Below, piece after piece: positions 36,421-50,018 of a stretch of DNA of 64,000 nt (positions are counted from its first letter, which is position 1; each line of letters opens with the position of its first letter). The DNA is taken from NCBI GenBank assembly GCA_013400115.1, contig VXBP01005063.1, forward strand, positions 186,001-250,000, read 5' to 3'. The notes below the pieces were generated by a model. The model searched no databases and was not told the origin of the DNA. It was given only the letters and a program-made list of their open reading frames with translations. Source of the stretch: Rhinopomastus cyanomelas. Lineage: Eukaryota > Chordata > Aves > Bucerotiformes > Rhinopomastidae. A program made the translations under genes and the position numbers.

Positions 36421-37772
36421 TACTGCCCTGTCAAATAACGTCTATCTTGTTTAACTGGTTCAGATGCAGAATATGGCTCCAGTGTCTACCACATATTGTT
36501 AGTCAGAAATCATTCCTGTTAAGAGTTCTTTTCATACCTAACCTCTTCTTCCATGACTGAATTATTTTGAGGCTGTTGACATCTATTACTATCATATAAA
36601 ATACTCACATATTTTAAATTAAGTAGACTATCTGAATTTTATCATTTAAAATGCAACAGTGGGAGAACAAACTCCAGTGTGAGTTATTTTATGTCAACTG
36701 TCATTTGCTTTAAAAGTTCTCATCAGTCTGCCACAATAAAGCATGAAATAGAAGACATACGTTTCTCTGAAAACATCCCCAAAGGCACAAACCTAAAGAT
36801 TCCTGCTGTGACAAATATCAGGCAATCTGCCAATAAGCTCAATTAGGATTCCTGACTAAATTAAGGAGTGCACAATCAAAGCATATGAATGGAGCACTCT
36901 CCAGAAGAATAGCTTCTCCTGCAGGTGTAACGAAGTCTTTTCTTCGCTGCTCAAAATACGTCTCAAATTATAGTGATGTTATTTGACTTTAGGTGTGCAC
37001 AGATGTGTTAAGTATTTCACTGGGAATACAGTGTGGTTAGTTGGACAAGCATCAAGCATACATAATTAATTTCACTCTTGCAGTGCCTCTGCTCTTTCAC
37101 ACAGTATTTGTTACCCTAGCAAAAGCAGCTTGCTAGGCACCATGTTTAGCTGACAACATTGAAGGGAATTGTTAGAAAAAGAAAATCTGTTTTCATTCCA
37201 CTCTCAAATTTGCACCTAGTTTCAGAGCATATGTCTGCATTTAGTGTATTAAAGCAGACACGAGAAGACTGGCAGGTTCCTGCGGAGAAATATGTCACTG
37301 GTGATAAACAGCCCCAAAGTCAGTAGAGCAGATAATGCATTACAGGTCAGAAACTACACCCCTGACAATACTGCACATGCAGGTAATACACCAAATGTCA
37401 CATCTGAAGGGTGTAATGCTTTTTCTACTGCTACATCCTCAACAAATTGTAGTACATAGTGGAGTTAGTGACATGGAAGCATGAAGAAGTTTTAGGAGAC
37501 AGAAAATACAATGAGAGACTGAACCAAACCAGAATAATCCAACAAAATTAACAGCCCAACTCAGCAGCAATATAAGACAAATATTAAATCAAACTTTGAT
37601 TGCAATCACAACCTATAAAAAAGGTAATTGTTTTTCACAGCTCTGTATTCAAAGATTAAGCCCTCTAGACAGAAAAGTATCAGATCTTAATGAGGTTACG
37701 AGTTGCTTGCTTGTTTGGTTTTAGACTTGACACATTCCATCTCTTATGAGCAGGATTTTTAATAGCACATTA

Positions 37773-38417
37773 CACAGAATCACAGAACATTAGGGATTGG
37801 AAGGGACCTTGAAAGATCATCTAGTCCAATCCCCCTGACACAGCACGATCACCTAGACCAAGTTGCATACAAACATATCTAGGTGGGTCTTAGACATCTC
37901 CAGAGAAGGAGACTCCACAAACTCCCTGGGCAGCCCATTCCCATCCTCTGTCACCTTCACCATGAAGAAGTTCCTCCTCATGTTTATGTAGAACCTCCTA
38001 TGTTCCAGCTTACACCCATTGTCCCTTGTCCTATCATTAGATGACATTAAGAAGAGCCTGGCTCCATCCTCCTGACACCCACCCTTCACATATTTATAAA
38101 CATGAATGAGATCACCCCTCAGTCTCTTTTTTCCAAGCTAAAGAGACCCAGCTCCTTCCTCCTTTCCTCATCAGAGAGATGTTCCACTGCTCTTATCATC
38201 TTCATGGCTCTGTGCTGGACTCTCTCCAGCAGTTCTGCGTCCTTCTTGAACTGAGGGCCCCAAAAGTGGACAAAATATTCCAGATGTGGTCTCATCAGGG
38301 CTGAGGAGAGGGGGAGGAGAACCTCTCTCGATCTGCTAACCACCCACTTTCTCATCCACCCCAGGTTGCCATTGTCCTTCTTGGGCACATTGCTGGCTCA
38401 TGGTCATCCTGCTGTCC
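37773..38417 (-). mobile_element. CR1 LINE 3' fragment
   Basis: CACAGAAT-type tail units begin at 37773, followed by the ATTAGGGATTGGAAGGGACC block and ORF2 C-terminal sequence in two frames, 37853-38089 and 38119-38388. The copy is 5'-truncated near 38417 after the region encoding CALVAKRA in other copies. It belongs with the copies at 1295 and 49941. Confidence 0.93.
37853..38388 (-). pseudogene. CR1 ORF2 C-terminal remnant, frameshifted
   Basis: The upstream part (38119-38388) reads SREVLLPLSSALMRPHLEYF and ELLERVQHRAMKMIRAVEHL. The downstream part (37853-38089) reads GNGCKLEHRRFYINMRRNFF and SLEMSKTHLDMFVCN. They lie in different frames separated by about 30 bp, so at least one frameshift or stop divides them. 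Confidence 0.85.
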
Positions 38418-38767
38418 CTTTTAATGGAGCAGTCAAATTCATGTGTGCTGTTAATAATTCTTACTTACATACATCCTGATATGTTTTTGTGGCACTGCCA
38501 TTAACTCCTTCATTCTTACCACAAAAAGATGAACTGGAAATGTGAGAACGAGATGGTACTGGAAAACCTATCTAAATATACATCAGCATTGCTACTGGAA
38601 TGCAGTGTTCCTGCATTACACTCACATGCTCCCAGCTCACACCTCCTCATCCTCTTGGACTACTGAGGGAAACCCAGACTGTAGTATGAATTCACAGTCT
38701 TCAGCATTAAAGTTGCAAGAAATCACAGATGGGCATAAGTACTCACCTGGACTAAGCCTTGCTGCAT
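38418..38767. other. AT-rich non-coding sequence
   Basis: A short spacer between two CR1 copies. Nothing recognised. Confidence 0.55.
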
Positions 38768-39080
38768 CATAGAAGGAAGGGACCTCCAAAGGTTCTGCAA
38801 AAAGCAGGGACATCACTCATCAGACCAGATTGTCCAGAGCCCCATCCTTGAATATGTCCAGGAATGAGGCCTCCACCATCTCTCTAAGGCAGCCTGTTCC
38901 AGTGATCCAGCACCCTAAGATTAAAGAGTTTTTTCTTGATGTATAACCTTAAAACCATGACCCCTCATCCTATTGTTCCCTGTTCATGCGATCAGTCTTC
39001 TTATGTGCCACTTTCAGGGATTGGAAGGTCACTGTAAGATCACCCTGGAGCCTTCTCCTCTTCTGGCCGAACAACCCCAA
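38768..39080 (-). mobile_element. Older CR1 LINE 3' fragment
   Basis: The minus-strand CR1 order is present: CATAGAAGGAAGGGACCTCC at the 3' end, then GAGGCCTCCACCATCTCTCT, GGCAGCCTGTTCCAGTGATC, and CCTGGAGCCTTCTCCTCTTC near the 5' end. It is more diverged than its neighbour at 37773-38417 and has only a vestige of the tail, so it probably belongs to an older subfamily. Confidence 0.85.
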
Positions 39081-39701
39081 CATACCAGAGGTCAAAATCT
39101 GGACGGACCAGCATGAACACACATTAAAAGCTAATTCAGCAGGCTCTAACCCAGAACAGGGTGTGGTGGAAAGAAACTGCCAATTAAAGAGACCTCCTGA
39201 AGTCTCAGGGCAGCCTAAGGAACACATTTTAAAGGCTTTTCTTTTGTCGCACACAGTATGCATCTCCCACATTAGCTTCACGTAGAACTGCTGAATTCAC
39301 CAGGCCGTTTTCAAGCTGGAGTATGTCACAATGTAGACATATGTTCAGTAGCAGAGGATGGCAGGTCTGTTCTCTATAATGAGTCACTTTGTGATCATCT
39401 GAGAGTTTTCCTTGCAGGCCTGGAGCCAAGGGAAAACCTGGAATATCTTTGAAATGTCACTTGTCTTAGCAACCACGTAATTCTGCTAGTGGCACATTGG
39501 CCCAGTCTTGTGCTCAGAGTTTCAAAGATCAGAAGATCTGCGTAGCAGAGCAACAGGGCCAATGGCCTTCTGTAACACTACAGAACACAGTTAGCGTTTC
39601 TATTTCCTATATTCAAACAACGAAGAACTCTTGATTGTGGACAATTCTGTGTCATCATCCTGCCCTGGATTTTTTATTTGCAGAATACATAGAAGGAAGT
39701 A
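39081..39701. other. Non-coding sequence
   Basis: No gene recognised. The overlapping open frames at 38970-39281 (minus) and 38986-39285 (plus) partly run through the CR1 copy and show no domain. Confidence 0.55.
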
Positions 39702-39783
39702 ACATAGAATCATAGAATAGATTAGGTTGGAAGGGACTTCAGATCATCTAGTTCCAACCCCCCCACCATGGGCAGGCACCTAC
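39702..39783 (-). mobile_element. Very short CR1 3' tail
   Basis: ACATAGAATCATAGAATAGA at 39702-39721 is a minus-strand octamer tail, followed by TTAGGTTGGAAGGGACTTCA, GATCATCTAGTTCCAACCCC and CCATGGGCAGGCACC. Only about 80 bp is left. The GTTCCAACCCCCC and GGGCAG variants mark another subfamily. Confidence 0.88.
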
Positions 39784-42700
39784 CTTTCAAAAGAGAAAGG
39801 CGCCACATAAACTGCCTGGAAGTACTATAATTCCATATTTCTGAAAATCTCTTCCGTAGGTGTTCCTAGCAGTGACTCACTCTGCTCTTCTGTATCTTCC
39901 AGTCTAGCTGATTGCCAGAGGTAAGACATCCATCACTGAGATAGTCAGTAAACTAGGAGTTTATTGAAAGATAACGTTTCATCTTTCTGAACTATGTGAA
40001 ATGCAATGTTTAATTAAAACAATTCATGGGCTAATAACATTCAGGAACTTCAGGTTTGTCTTTGGTGCACACCTGGTGAAGAACAGAGGTACTGCACTGT
40101 GGATACAAAACCTTGATATGTACTAGAGGAAAAAACAAACTACATTTCTTACTACATACATTTATGCTCAGTGGAAAATGAGGATTTATGTTGCAGTGAC
40201 TTGACACTGGCTGAAAACCAGATGCCCAACAAAGCTGGTCTATCACTGTCCTTCACCAGCTGGACAGGCCAGAGGAAAAATCTAATGAAAAGCTCATGGG
40301 TGGAGATGAGGACACAGAAATCATTCACTAATTACCATTATGGGCAACAGACACAACCTGGGGAAAAAATTAATTAAATTTATTACTAATAAAATCAGAG
40401 TGGGATAATGAGCAACATCTGTCTGCAGAGTTGTTTCTCACACACTTTCACTCCTCTCTTCAGCTGCAATTGCTGTTGCACATTAATTTTACCTCCTTCA
40501 TAAATACATTATCATAGAGGCACTAACATCATTGCTGATGGCTTTGGCCTTGGCCAGTGTTGGGCCTGTCTTGGAGGCAGCAGACATTGGCTTTATCAGA
40601 CATAGGAGAATCTTCTTGCAGTTTCTCAAAGAAGTCAACCCTGTAGCCCAACACCCACTACCAAAACTTTGCCACGCAATCCCATTATGCTAAAAGAACC
40701 TGCCTACAACACCATAAATGAGGAGGAAGATCTGATCCAGTGTATCACAGAGCTGAGTCAAGCAGCCAGCAGGTCAGTAGTGGAAAGCTGTTGTTTATGC
40801 ATTCCATTTTAGCTGCATTAATATTTATAAAGCAATTTGCTACAGTTTCATGACACCCGGTTATCATGATGAACTTCTTCCACATGGGCAGAACAAGTTA
40901 ATGCAACATGCTGTTTGTGCTACCACTTTTTACTTTTCAGTGTTCATGCACTTCATTTTCTGAAAGAGAAATCCTCAAATGCCAGTGAAACTACTTACTT
41001 TAAGTTAGAGAAAACTTGCAAAGCCTGGCACGTCAAATTCATAGATAAAATATGTGCTATGACAATACCAGATCAATGTGGCAAACTGTACATATGACAG
41101 CTGTCTGTAATAACAGTCTTGTCAAGTGCTGAAATTTGGTTGAAAGTTAATGCAGGGATCAGGTAAGGAATCAAGCTTCCTGACAGACAGTGACTTTAAA
41201 TATTTCACCTTCTAAGTCCAATTCTGCTTTAATTTGAGCAGGTTCTGCTGACGTCGAACTTTGAGAAAAGATCTGAAATGCTGTTTTTCCTGGTCTCAAA
41301 AACAACACATGACAAATATAACCTAGAGAAACAGTCTGACATTTGTTTCAAAGGAGAAAGGGAAACGTCTGTATATGGAGCATGCCCATATTCCAGTCTC
41401 AGAGTAGCCAAGAATCCAAACAGAACTGGCTCATTACGATCCTCCTTATGCTATAGTTATGCAGCTGCTCCTGACAGAGTAACTCAAAACTGTGAGCTGA
41501 ATTTTTACGTGCTATTTAGCAGCCACTGTGGTGGACTGATAGCCACTGATCCCTAAATCAAAGAATTTTGAACCCTAATCCATTTCACAGTTTCCAATAG
41601 AATGTTTTCAGGGTGAGCAATAACACTCTTCTGTCTACCAAAGTATTAGAATGACAAAAATATGCTGTCAGTCAACATAAACAATGGTTGATTTGATAAG
41701 AAATAACATATAAGAGCCTGACTCCATATTAAACTTGTTCTCCCTTTGTACTGGATAGATAAGTGTCTGCTACTGCCTACTGGGTGACCTGCTTTTCTCT
41801 AAACATCTCAGGGAGACTGAAAGATCCCATTAGGACAGTAAGAATCACAAACCAGATGACAAAACTAAACCCTTGTCATCTTAATGGAAGATTTGTGTCC
41901 CTTTCAAAGGAAAATTGATCCCTTAGTTTCACACCACAGCAATTCACAAGCCTGGAAGCTGAGAACTCCTTGTCACTGACAAAACTGCCTCATGTTGTGA
42001 TATGATGCTATTAAAAAATATAAACTTTTCCAGTAGAAGTATTCGCTTCCTGAATAAAACCCGAAATACAGGTTATCAGTTATCGCTGCCCTAACTAACT
42101 ACTTCTACCTCAGTTTCAAGTGAATTAAGACAATTTTGTTTCCCTACACGTCTTCCAGGATGACCTTGCACCTTCTGCTGCCCTGCAGTCCCTTCCATGC
42201 ATCAGGAAATGATTTTAACAGAGAAAGACAGCCCTCTGAACTGTTTGCGGTGTGATGCGAAACCTGTGAAACGCCTTTCTTTGTTCCCGCACAGACCGGG
42301 TGATTGCTTTGATAGCAACAGTTCATGCTGCTGCTGCTGCAAAGGAAAACGTAAGAGGATGCGACAGAGTTGAAACACTCCTGAGTGAAATCCGAAGGGT
42401 TTTAGCAGGATAAACGAGTGCTTTTCCTCACTGAGGGGAGCCTGGTAAAGCAGTCTCACAGGAAGAGATTTGTCACGTATCGGGAAAGGCAGCGGAACAG
42501 GTTTTTCCTTTGGAAACACTGGAAACATGTTCTGTCTGTAACCCCTGTTGATAATTTCCCACAAATACATTGATTTGTGTTCTTCTTTTCTGCAGTTCCA
42601 GATGCAAACTCCCTTCACCAAAACAGCATAAGACAAAAATTTGGTCTTCTTGTGCTGGAACTGTGACCATTCAGGTTTCCCTTGTGCCGACCAGCACTGT

Positions 42701-45700
42701 CATTTTGACTTTGTGACGTGCCTCTTGAGTACAACCTGTGCTTCCCTGTCTCAGAAATGACCATTGCATTGCCCTGAGCTGTGGGAACACAGCTGACTGC
42801 TCCCAGGTTCCTACCTGCAATTATCAGAGTCCCGGCCTCCTGGGCAATCCCATTTCTAGTCTCTGAACAGAAATGGTGGGCTGATGCACATTTTGCCCGG
42901 ACTTCGCAGATGGGCTTTAAAAAACAAATAGTCTTCATTTAAAATTTACAACAAATATATCAAGGCCAAAGAATAAAAGAAATAGATTCTTTCTTCACCC
43001 TGATGTGCTATCTGGAAACATTCCAATATGTTGAGGCTAACAACTTATGAGACACAGATCCTCATTTCTTTCCTTTTTTCAAAGTTGTATGTTCTGATTC
43101 TGGTTTCCTCAACTTTTTTTTTTTTTTTTTTAATATCCTGAAAGGACTATCCTTTTATAAAAGCAAGATCACGTTGCCGTGGAGGTCTGATGAGAACCTT
43201 TTGGTGTCGAAAATCAGACATCCTGAAGGTGTCTCAGTTTTGCATGGTTGTTAGCTCATGAGATGCTAATCCTAATAGGGCAGTGTGCTAAATGCAAGGT
43301 GGTCTCTAAAATTTCCTAAGCATTTCAATGACTACAAAAGTGTGCCTAAGAAAAGTACATAATTACTTACACTAAGATGATCTCAAAAGGTTTTGTCTTC
43401 ATTTTTTACTGACAACTGTACACGGAAGATTATCAAGAAGTCACGATCCTATAATTCTTAATTTATGGATCCTGTTGCACCTTAATGTGCTTGTATAATT
43501 TCACTGTTGAAGAAGTAGATGCATATTGGCCATAAAAGTCATTGGTATGATTGTAGACACTAGAGGATATCCAGTTTTGCCTGAATTTGCCTCTCCTGGC
43601 TCTGCAGCATGGTTTCACTTTCATTGCAATATAGCACACAAAGTGAAACGAATTAAAGACTGAAGCTAAGGAGAGACTCTTCCAACAAGGCTGCAGAAGG
43701 ATTTCATATTGTGTTTACAAAATATGAAACATTAATGTGAAACTTGTTTATTCAGTTTTGTAAACACTTCCATGTTTCTTACCTTTGCATAGATGTAATT
43801 GCTCTCTTTCTTCTGTCTATTGAGTTACATGTGGTTGAGCTGCACGTAAACTGTTCCGTAGGTGCAGAAGGAAGATGGATTTGAAGAGAATGTCTAGATT
43901 ATTTACTTACTGAACTTGCCCTCCTTGAGTACAAAGTTGTATCGGAGAACTACCCATGTTATGACACCCTCACAGTCACAGAGGAAACAAGATACTCAGG
44001 TGAAAATTAATAAAATAGAATAAGAATTACCTAGACAACTCCAATTAGATAGTAAATCTTGGATGAAGACTTTCACTCCCTTGTACAAAACTTTTGCTGC
44101 CGGCCTTCTGCTTCTCCGGAGTACAGATATCACAGAGACTGTATCTGGATGGGTCACTGCTCTGTATGCAGGCTGGCAGACTCTTATTTGTTCCACTTGG
44201 CCTTGCAGCACCATCCCGTGGTTACTGTTGAGGAAATAAGACAGCCTATCGCCAAATACCACCTGCCTGCCCTAAGCACAGATGGATACACATCTAGGAT
44301 TAGATGGAGCAAAGCTTACGTAGAAGAGAGATGGGAATAACAAATACTCAGAATTGGGCACACTGTGCTTTCTCAAGGTCACCTGGTTTCTTTTCCCTTA
44401 TTATTAAGTTTAATAATTCATAATATTTGAGCTATTTCTGCTTTGTGCATCTCAAAGAATGAGGTTTAGGACATTGTTAGGATTCTGAATATAAAACCAT
44501 GGCTGAGCTTTGCTTCTACATTCTACCTGACTTTAATACATTCAAATTTTCTGCCTGGTATTCTGACCATGGAAAGAATTCTAATGTCTTGAAGTCATGC
44601 AGCATCTCTTCCATTTTCTTTTTGAGGAGGAAGGAAGATCCTCTACTGGGGAGAAAACATGGGGGTTATACTTGTTCATTCTCTGAAAGTACTTTAAGTG
44701 AATTATTAAGAAGATTTTTCCAACAGCATTGTTGCATTAGTTTTGGTCTCCAAACTAACATGGTTTAAGTTTACTAAAATAAAGGAACACTGAAAAGTTC
44801 ATGGTCTATTTAGACAGAAAATCATGGCATTTTTTCCTATCAGTTTTGTAGCATTTACTAAACTACAGCATCAGTTCTGGCAACAGACAATAAACCTGAA
44901 TTTATTGAGTGTAAAGTAAAGTGGATTCCAGCCTTGAACTTCCAGTTGCTCCACCTGGCATAAACATTTCTAGCCGTCTGAATCTAGCTGAAGGAGAGAG
45001 CAGTGTGAATGTACCAGAGGCAGCCTCTAGGCCAACCACGTGGCAATTTCCAACCGCATTAAAGCAATGTAACTAAGACCAGATCAATGATTGCAAGACA
45101 TCCTACATACAATCGTCTTGTATGGGAGGTGAGAAGGATAAAGCAACTTAATTTTATGCCAACGCACACTACTTCTCTAGAAGCAGCAATGGGAAAAGGG
45201 TAATGTCAGAATTTGCATATCGAGGCCTGACGTGTAAATTCCGTTACGCTGCCTAAAAGGGCTGTCATCAAGAAGCACAGATCTCAGCAATCCAGCCAAT
45301 GGAATTACCATCTTGCCAATGAAGCCATAACACAAATTCAGTGGGTAACATCTGTAGACAGTCGTAACACAGACTCTTTAGGTCACAGATGTCAACGTGT
45401 GGAATTTTAGTGTGTGTTCTCCAAAGCGGTAGTGGCCTATTTTAACTAATAAGCAAGTCTTTTCTTCCTCCTAAGTTAAGAAATTTGCTGAAGACCTGGT
45501 CCAGAATGTATTTCCTCACCCTGTTTCTTTCCAGATGCTGTGTGTTAAATGGGCTTTCTTCCTACTCATCTTTTCAAGCTACTATAAAAGCTCCTGTGTG
45601 CAGGCTAACAGTTAAATCAAACTTGGAAGATTGGCAGAGCAGGGTGAAAGACATTGATTCAATACAACTATTATACTTTCTCAGTCTTTAAGTCTTGCTC

Positions 45701-46583
45701 ATCTTTCTTTACATTCTTCTTGCATAAAATAAAACTGAATATCAACTTTCCTGCAGAAATAAAATTCTATCGGCAGCAGAGCACATTTGTCACCAGCTGC
45801 AAAATTTACAGCCTACAATTTGCTAATATCTGAAGAGACAGTAAAATAAAGGACCGGCAAAGTTCATCGCTATAGCAGAGTGGTCAACAAATCCTTTGCG
45901 AGGAAAGTAACGCATAATTATCCTTTATGCCTCTCAAAGCATGGCTACATTACTTCTGGTATTCCTGGGATGGTTAAATCTTTTTAGGCATACAGCTTGT
46001 CATGCCACACAGACTCTGAAGCTGGTTCCTAAACTGTTTTGGTGTTTCACAAACCTTAGAGTTCAGCGAAGCTCTCAGACTAGATGGGATTATTGGCACC
46101 ATCACTGTGCTATGAAAGAAACATGTATGTTCTGTAATGCTGAAACGCTTGTTGTCCTTTTCCATACTGTTTTAGCCAATTATTATTCACTAACCATGTC
46201 TTCATTTATGCACACTGCATAGCCCCTTGGTTCCAAAGAGCTGCCCTACAACATCATTTCCCACCAGTCTTTTTTTCCCCCCACAAAGACATGTTTTATC
46301 CAGAGCACTGCAACATTTAACTAGGAGGATGTTCTGCAGCTCTGGCACATATTCAAGATACTACACCTCCTATCCCTAAGAGATAGTGCAATATGCCTGG
46401 ATTAGTCAGTTTGACTGGGGAATAGATTATTCAGTGATAAATTCACAGCACTAGTTAGTATTCAACATTCCTCCATGAGGAAAATCTCATCAGTTTTCAT
46501 GCAGAATTAAGCAATTTTATTTGCTAAGGAACACCAGCATTAACATTCTCAACTTGTCAGGAATTCTGTTTTAACAGCTAGTC
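39784..46583. other. AT-rich non-coding sequence
   Basis: No gene recognised over 6.8 kb. It has a T run of 18 at 43114-43131 and a short (CTG)n tract near 42329-42341. The 144-codon minus-strand frame at 42202-42636 is the longest here; it has no domain I recognise and a composition consistent with chance. Confidence 0.55.
43114..43131. repeat. Poly(T) tract, 18 bases
   Basis: A simple run of 18 T. No LINE or SINE body abuts it that would make it a retroposon tail. Confidence 0.9.
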
Positions 46584-46755
46584 TGTGGGAGCTTGTGTGG
46601 TTCAGCTACAAGTACCTTAAGTGTTAAAGATATGAATATTGTTTAGCAAGAAGGAGATAACGGGTCAGTACCCCCGTGAGTCTAAGTACTTATTCCTTAT
46701 CTGAGAAGATAGACTGAAAGACTGAATTGAGCCAAAGTCATAGCAACACAGGTGG

Positions 46756-46763
46756 TATAAAAG
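46756..46763 (+). promoter_or_regulatory. TATA box of the candidate LTR
   Basis: TATAAAAG sits about 170 bp into the candidate LTR, where a U3 promoter would be expected. Transcription would start about 25-30 bp downstream. Confidence 0.45.
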
Positions 46764-46809
46764 ACTACTGCAAAGGGGAAGGTCAGGCTTTCCACGCTCA
46801 CAAGAGCAC

Positions 46810-46815
46810 AATAAA
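46810..46815 (+). terminator. Polyadenylation signal of the candidate LTR
   Basis: AATAAA lies 54 bp after the TATA box and 39 bp before the proposed 3' end, consistent with a short R region. Confidence 0.45.
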
Positions 46816-46854
46816 CAGCAGTGGATCACTTACTATTGCAGCAATACACACTCA

Positions 46855-49800
46855 AGTCACACATTACAAAAAAGCTTTGTAGGAACTGAGACAGGTAAAT
46901 TTTGGAACACACTGCCTAGACAGTCAGTTGATAACAGCTTACAAGAAAGGGAAGGTCCTAGTAAATTTTCAAGCTCTTTCAGAAAAATATCTCAATCATT
47001 ATGTCACTGTTCTACTACATTTTGACATTTAATGCCCAAATGTCGAAGTTAACAGACTACTGGAAACAAGTACAATTTATATTCCAGTCTTCAGGTCTCC
47101 TTTTCAACCTCGTGCACATTTCTCTCCAGACAAAGAATTCAACCATTTTAAAATAGGTAAGCAAGGGACCTGGCTTTAGTTATCTTTTCTGGCTTTGAAT
47201 GCCACAGATAGTCCTCAGCATAGTCACTGGAACAACACTGCTAAACACTTCAGTGATTTTGACAGCTTCCCAGTTATCACTTGCTGTTGCTTTCACAACT
47301 GAAAATCAAAGTTGTTATCCATAAAATATGAATGACAAACACAAATTGTAGCCTTCCACAAGTTCTCAGGCTTTCATGGCTTTCTTAGACAACACATGGC
47401 ACAGCATACCAATGAGGTGATCAGATTGCTTCTAGTCTTTATTGCTCCTTCACCACTTATCCTTGCAGTGCAGAAACCAGCCGCTGCAGAACAACACAGG
47501 GCTGCTGTCCCAGGGTAAGGACGCAAGAAGCAGGCTGAGAAATCATTACAAACAAATAGGCAAACACTTCTCTTTAGCTGATCTCATTCTATTTCTTCTG
47601 CAGAGTAAGAGCTGGTCACTCTACTCACAGGATTTAGCCTATTAACTGAGTAGAATTTTGAATATGAGGCCAAATAAATGCAGATCAATGTAATATGACA
47701 TGATAGTCAAGTGAAAATTAACCTTACAGGAATGTCATTATAACTTGCTGTACTTCATTAAAGATAAACTTGAAATAGCTATTTCCGAATTAAAAAAAAA
47801 AGCCACATCTATTTTAACAAGCACCACACACAATAGACTATAAAACAACCTCCAACTCAACGCAAGACCTTTCAAATGGGAATACAGGACACGTCTAAGA
47901 CCTTTTCTAAATTTTCTACCAACCTACCACTACTTTTTTGTTTCAAATTCAAATCAAGGAAGGACAGGAAAGGTTCTACACGCGGCAGCATGCTGAGAAA
48001 GTACTTGCCTGCCTGATGATCTTCTGTTAACTTCCTGAGAGAGTAAAGTTTTATTAGTAATTTAATGCTGCTGGAGGTTTGTCCTCAGATTTTGTGTGTT
48101 CCTGTGAGGGCTGAGCTGAGGTGTCAGGGCACTGTTGCGCAAGCAAGACATTGCACTCCATCGTGTTTTGGCCACTGCTAAAAAAGAAAAATCAATCGAA
48201 ATTCCAAAATATGATTAAAGACTCTCTACCCAGGAAAATGTATCTGGATCCTAACATCAATCTAATCATCGCACTCTGTGTGCTAGTGCAGGTCTCTACC
48301 TCCAGAATTTAGTATTTTTGTCCTTTTTATTTAATATTTTTGTGGATTTTTCTAAAATTGAACCACTTCCAAACCACATTTACAGACTCTACCCCCATAA
48401 CCGTAATCAAGATGTTAAAACTGTGCTGAACTAAAACAGCGCTCTCTTTGGTAATACTGGATTTACTGTTATGATAATACAATATGTGTAAGAAAACACC
48501 TCTAAATATACAATCAAGCACGTTTTAAAAAGCAAATTGTTTAATCTTTCCAGACTCCAGATGGCTCCATCATTTATTTTTTCACTATCATTATTTTTTT
48601 TTTTTAAAACAAGACTGTAGGAAAGCTACTATACACGTCTGCTAGCTTACTGCAGCTCTTTAAAACTGTTGAAAAAGCCAAGGCTTGCCTGACAGGAATA
48701 AAATACATATGAAGAAAGAGCAAAGAGTTCAAAAAGTTCAGATTAATTCTCTAGTGGAGGCATTCACAGATGGCTCTTAGCACTGGTCACATGTATATGA
48801 ATTGCGTTCAGCTGTCATTGACTTGTCATTGATCTCTTACCAATTTTTTCTCTCATTAGTGTTATTGCCTTAGAGATTTTTTTTATTCATCATAGAGAGA
48901 AGATCTTTACAAATGAGAGTTACTAACCTCCTGTTAGAACTGTTAAAGCTTGGAGACATCAAGCTATACTGTCTATTTGGTTAGAAACACAACAAAACTC
49001 CAATAGTTGTAGGTGCAAATAAAGACTCAAATTTACAAATATGACTTCTTTTTTCTTTAAAAGGCTAATAATTTTTTTTTATTAGTTTTATCTTTGACTG
49101 CATCAATCAAACTCTGGACTAAGAAATTCAAAACACAAGCAGCACTGAGAGTTAAGACATAACCTGAATTTAAGATAAAAAGGAATTAAACATGTTAGTG
49201 AAATACTTTTAAAACAATGTATTCTTTTTAAACTGGCCACTGCTTAGAGGAGAAGCTAGCAGTTTATGATGTGGGACACAGTCCATTCATCTCTGTTGAG
49301 CAGCCCATAGTAAGACTGCCACAGAGAGCTGGAAGCCAAAAGCCATAGAACACTGAACAAACTCATGAGAGGCAAACTCCCAACTCCTAGTTTTTAGCTT
49401 ATAACCCCATTCTAGACCCATCAGAGTGGTGTCATTGGCACTACTGCCTCTGCATTAAGGAAGAAATCAGTAGCATCCTGCTTCTTGAGAAGGAAAGTCG
49501 GCAGGAATCAGAAGATGATGAGAACACATAACCTCTAATTTGGAAATGAAAATCAAATTTAGCACTTAAGAGAGGTTGCCAAAGCCTCATCTGCAGGCCA
49601 AACTCTCCAACTGTTTTGATCAATGTTGTATGGGAAATTAACACACAGCCTGGGACAGAGGAAATGAACTGGGAATGGGATGATGTGGAAAATGTTGACA
49701 GACTCAACATTACATTTGAAAAGCAGCTGATGGCAATTATTTATTTGGAACAGACTGGCACATATATATTTGTACACACACAAAATACAAAGATTTAGAG

Positions 49801-49940
49801 AAGTTCATGAATTTTGGATGATTCCTTCCAATTTGAAGACAATGGAGCTTCATTTGGAGCAATCCTTAGTCCTAATCCTTGACTGTTCTCATTTTCAATA
49901 CCGTTATTGAAACCAGACATGTGTCACTTGCACTTCACTT
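46855..49940. other. AT-rich non-coding sequence
   Basis: No gene or recognisable repeat. T/A runs occur near 48593-48606 and 49072-49080. Confidence 0.6.
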
Positions 49941-50018
49941 AGAATCATAGTATCATTAGGGATTGAAAGGGACCTCAAAAGATCATCTAGTCCAATCCCC
50001 CTGACACAGCAGGATCAC

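Larger units (their letters stand above)
29536..37772. other. AT-rich non-coding sequence
   Basis: This 8.2-kb stretch holds no gene I recognise. It has one ambiguous base (N) at 32062, an A run at 33578-33590 followed by a short direct repeat, and a possible decayed CR1 at 36170-36420. Open frames are all short and motif-free. Confidence 0.55.
46584..46854 (+). mobile_element. Candidate solo LTR of an endogenous retrovirus
   Basis: The 271-bp segment begins TGTGGGAGC and ends ACACTCA, giving the TG...CA ends of retroviral LTRs. It is flanked by AGTC at 46580-46583 and 46855-46858, a 4-bp duplication as expected for gammaretrovirus-like (ERV1) integrations. It has a TATA box TATAAAAG at 46756-46763 and a polyadenylation signal AATAAA at 46810-46815, in the right order and orientation. 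No gag, pol or env sequence lies beside it, so it would be a solo LTR left by recombination. The short duplication could be chance, and I cannot name the family. Confidence 0.55.

Noticed and set aside
42202..42636. Minus-strand open frame of 144 codons, fairly long for the window
   Set aside because: It has no recognisable domain, overlapping frames lie in other phases, and no splice or promoter context is convincing. I regard it as chance.
43152..43163. 12-bp palindrome CTTTTATAAAAG
   Set aside because: Short AT-rich palindromes are expected by chance in this composition and nothing flanks it.
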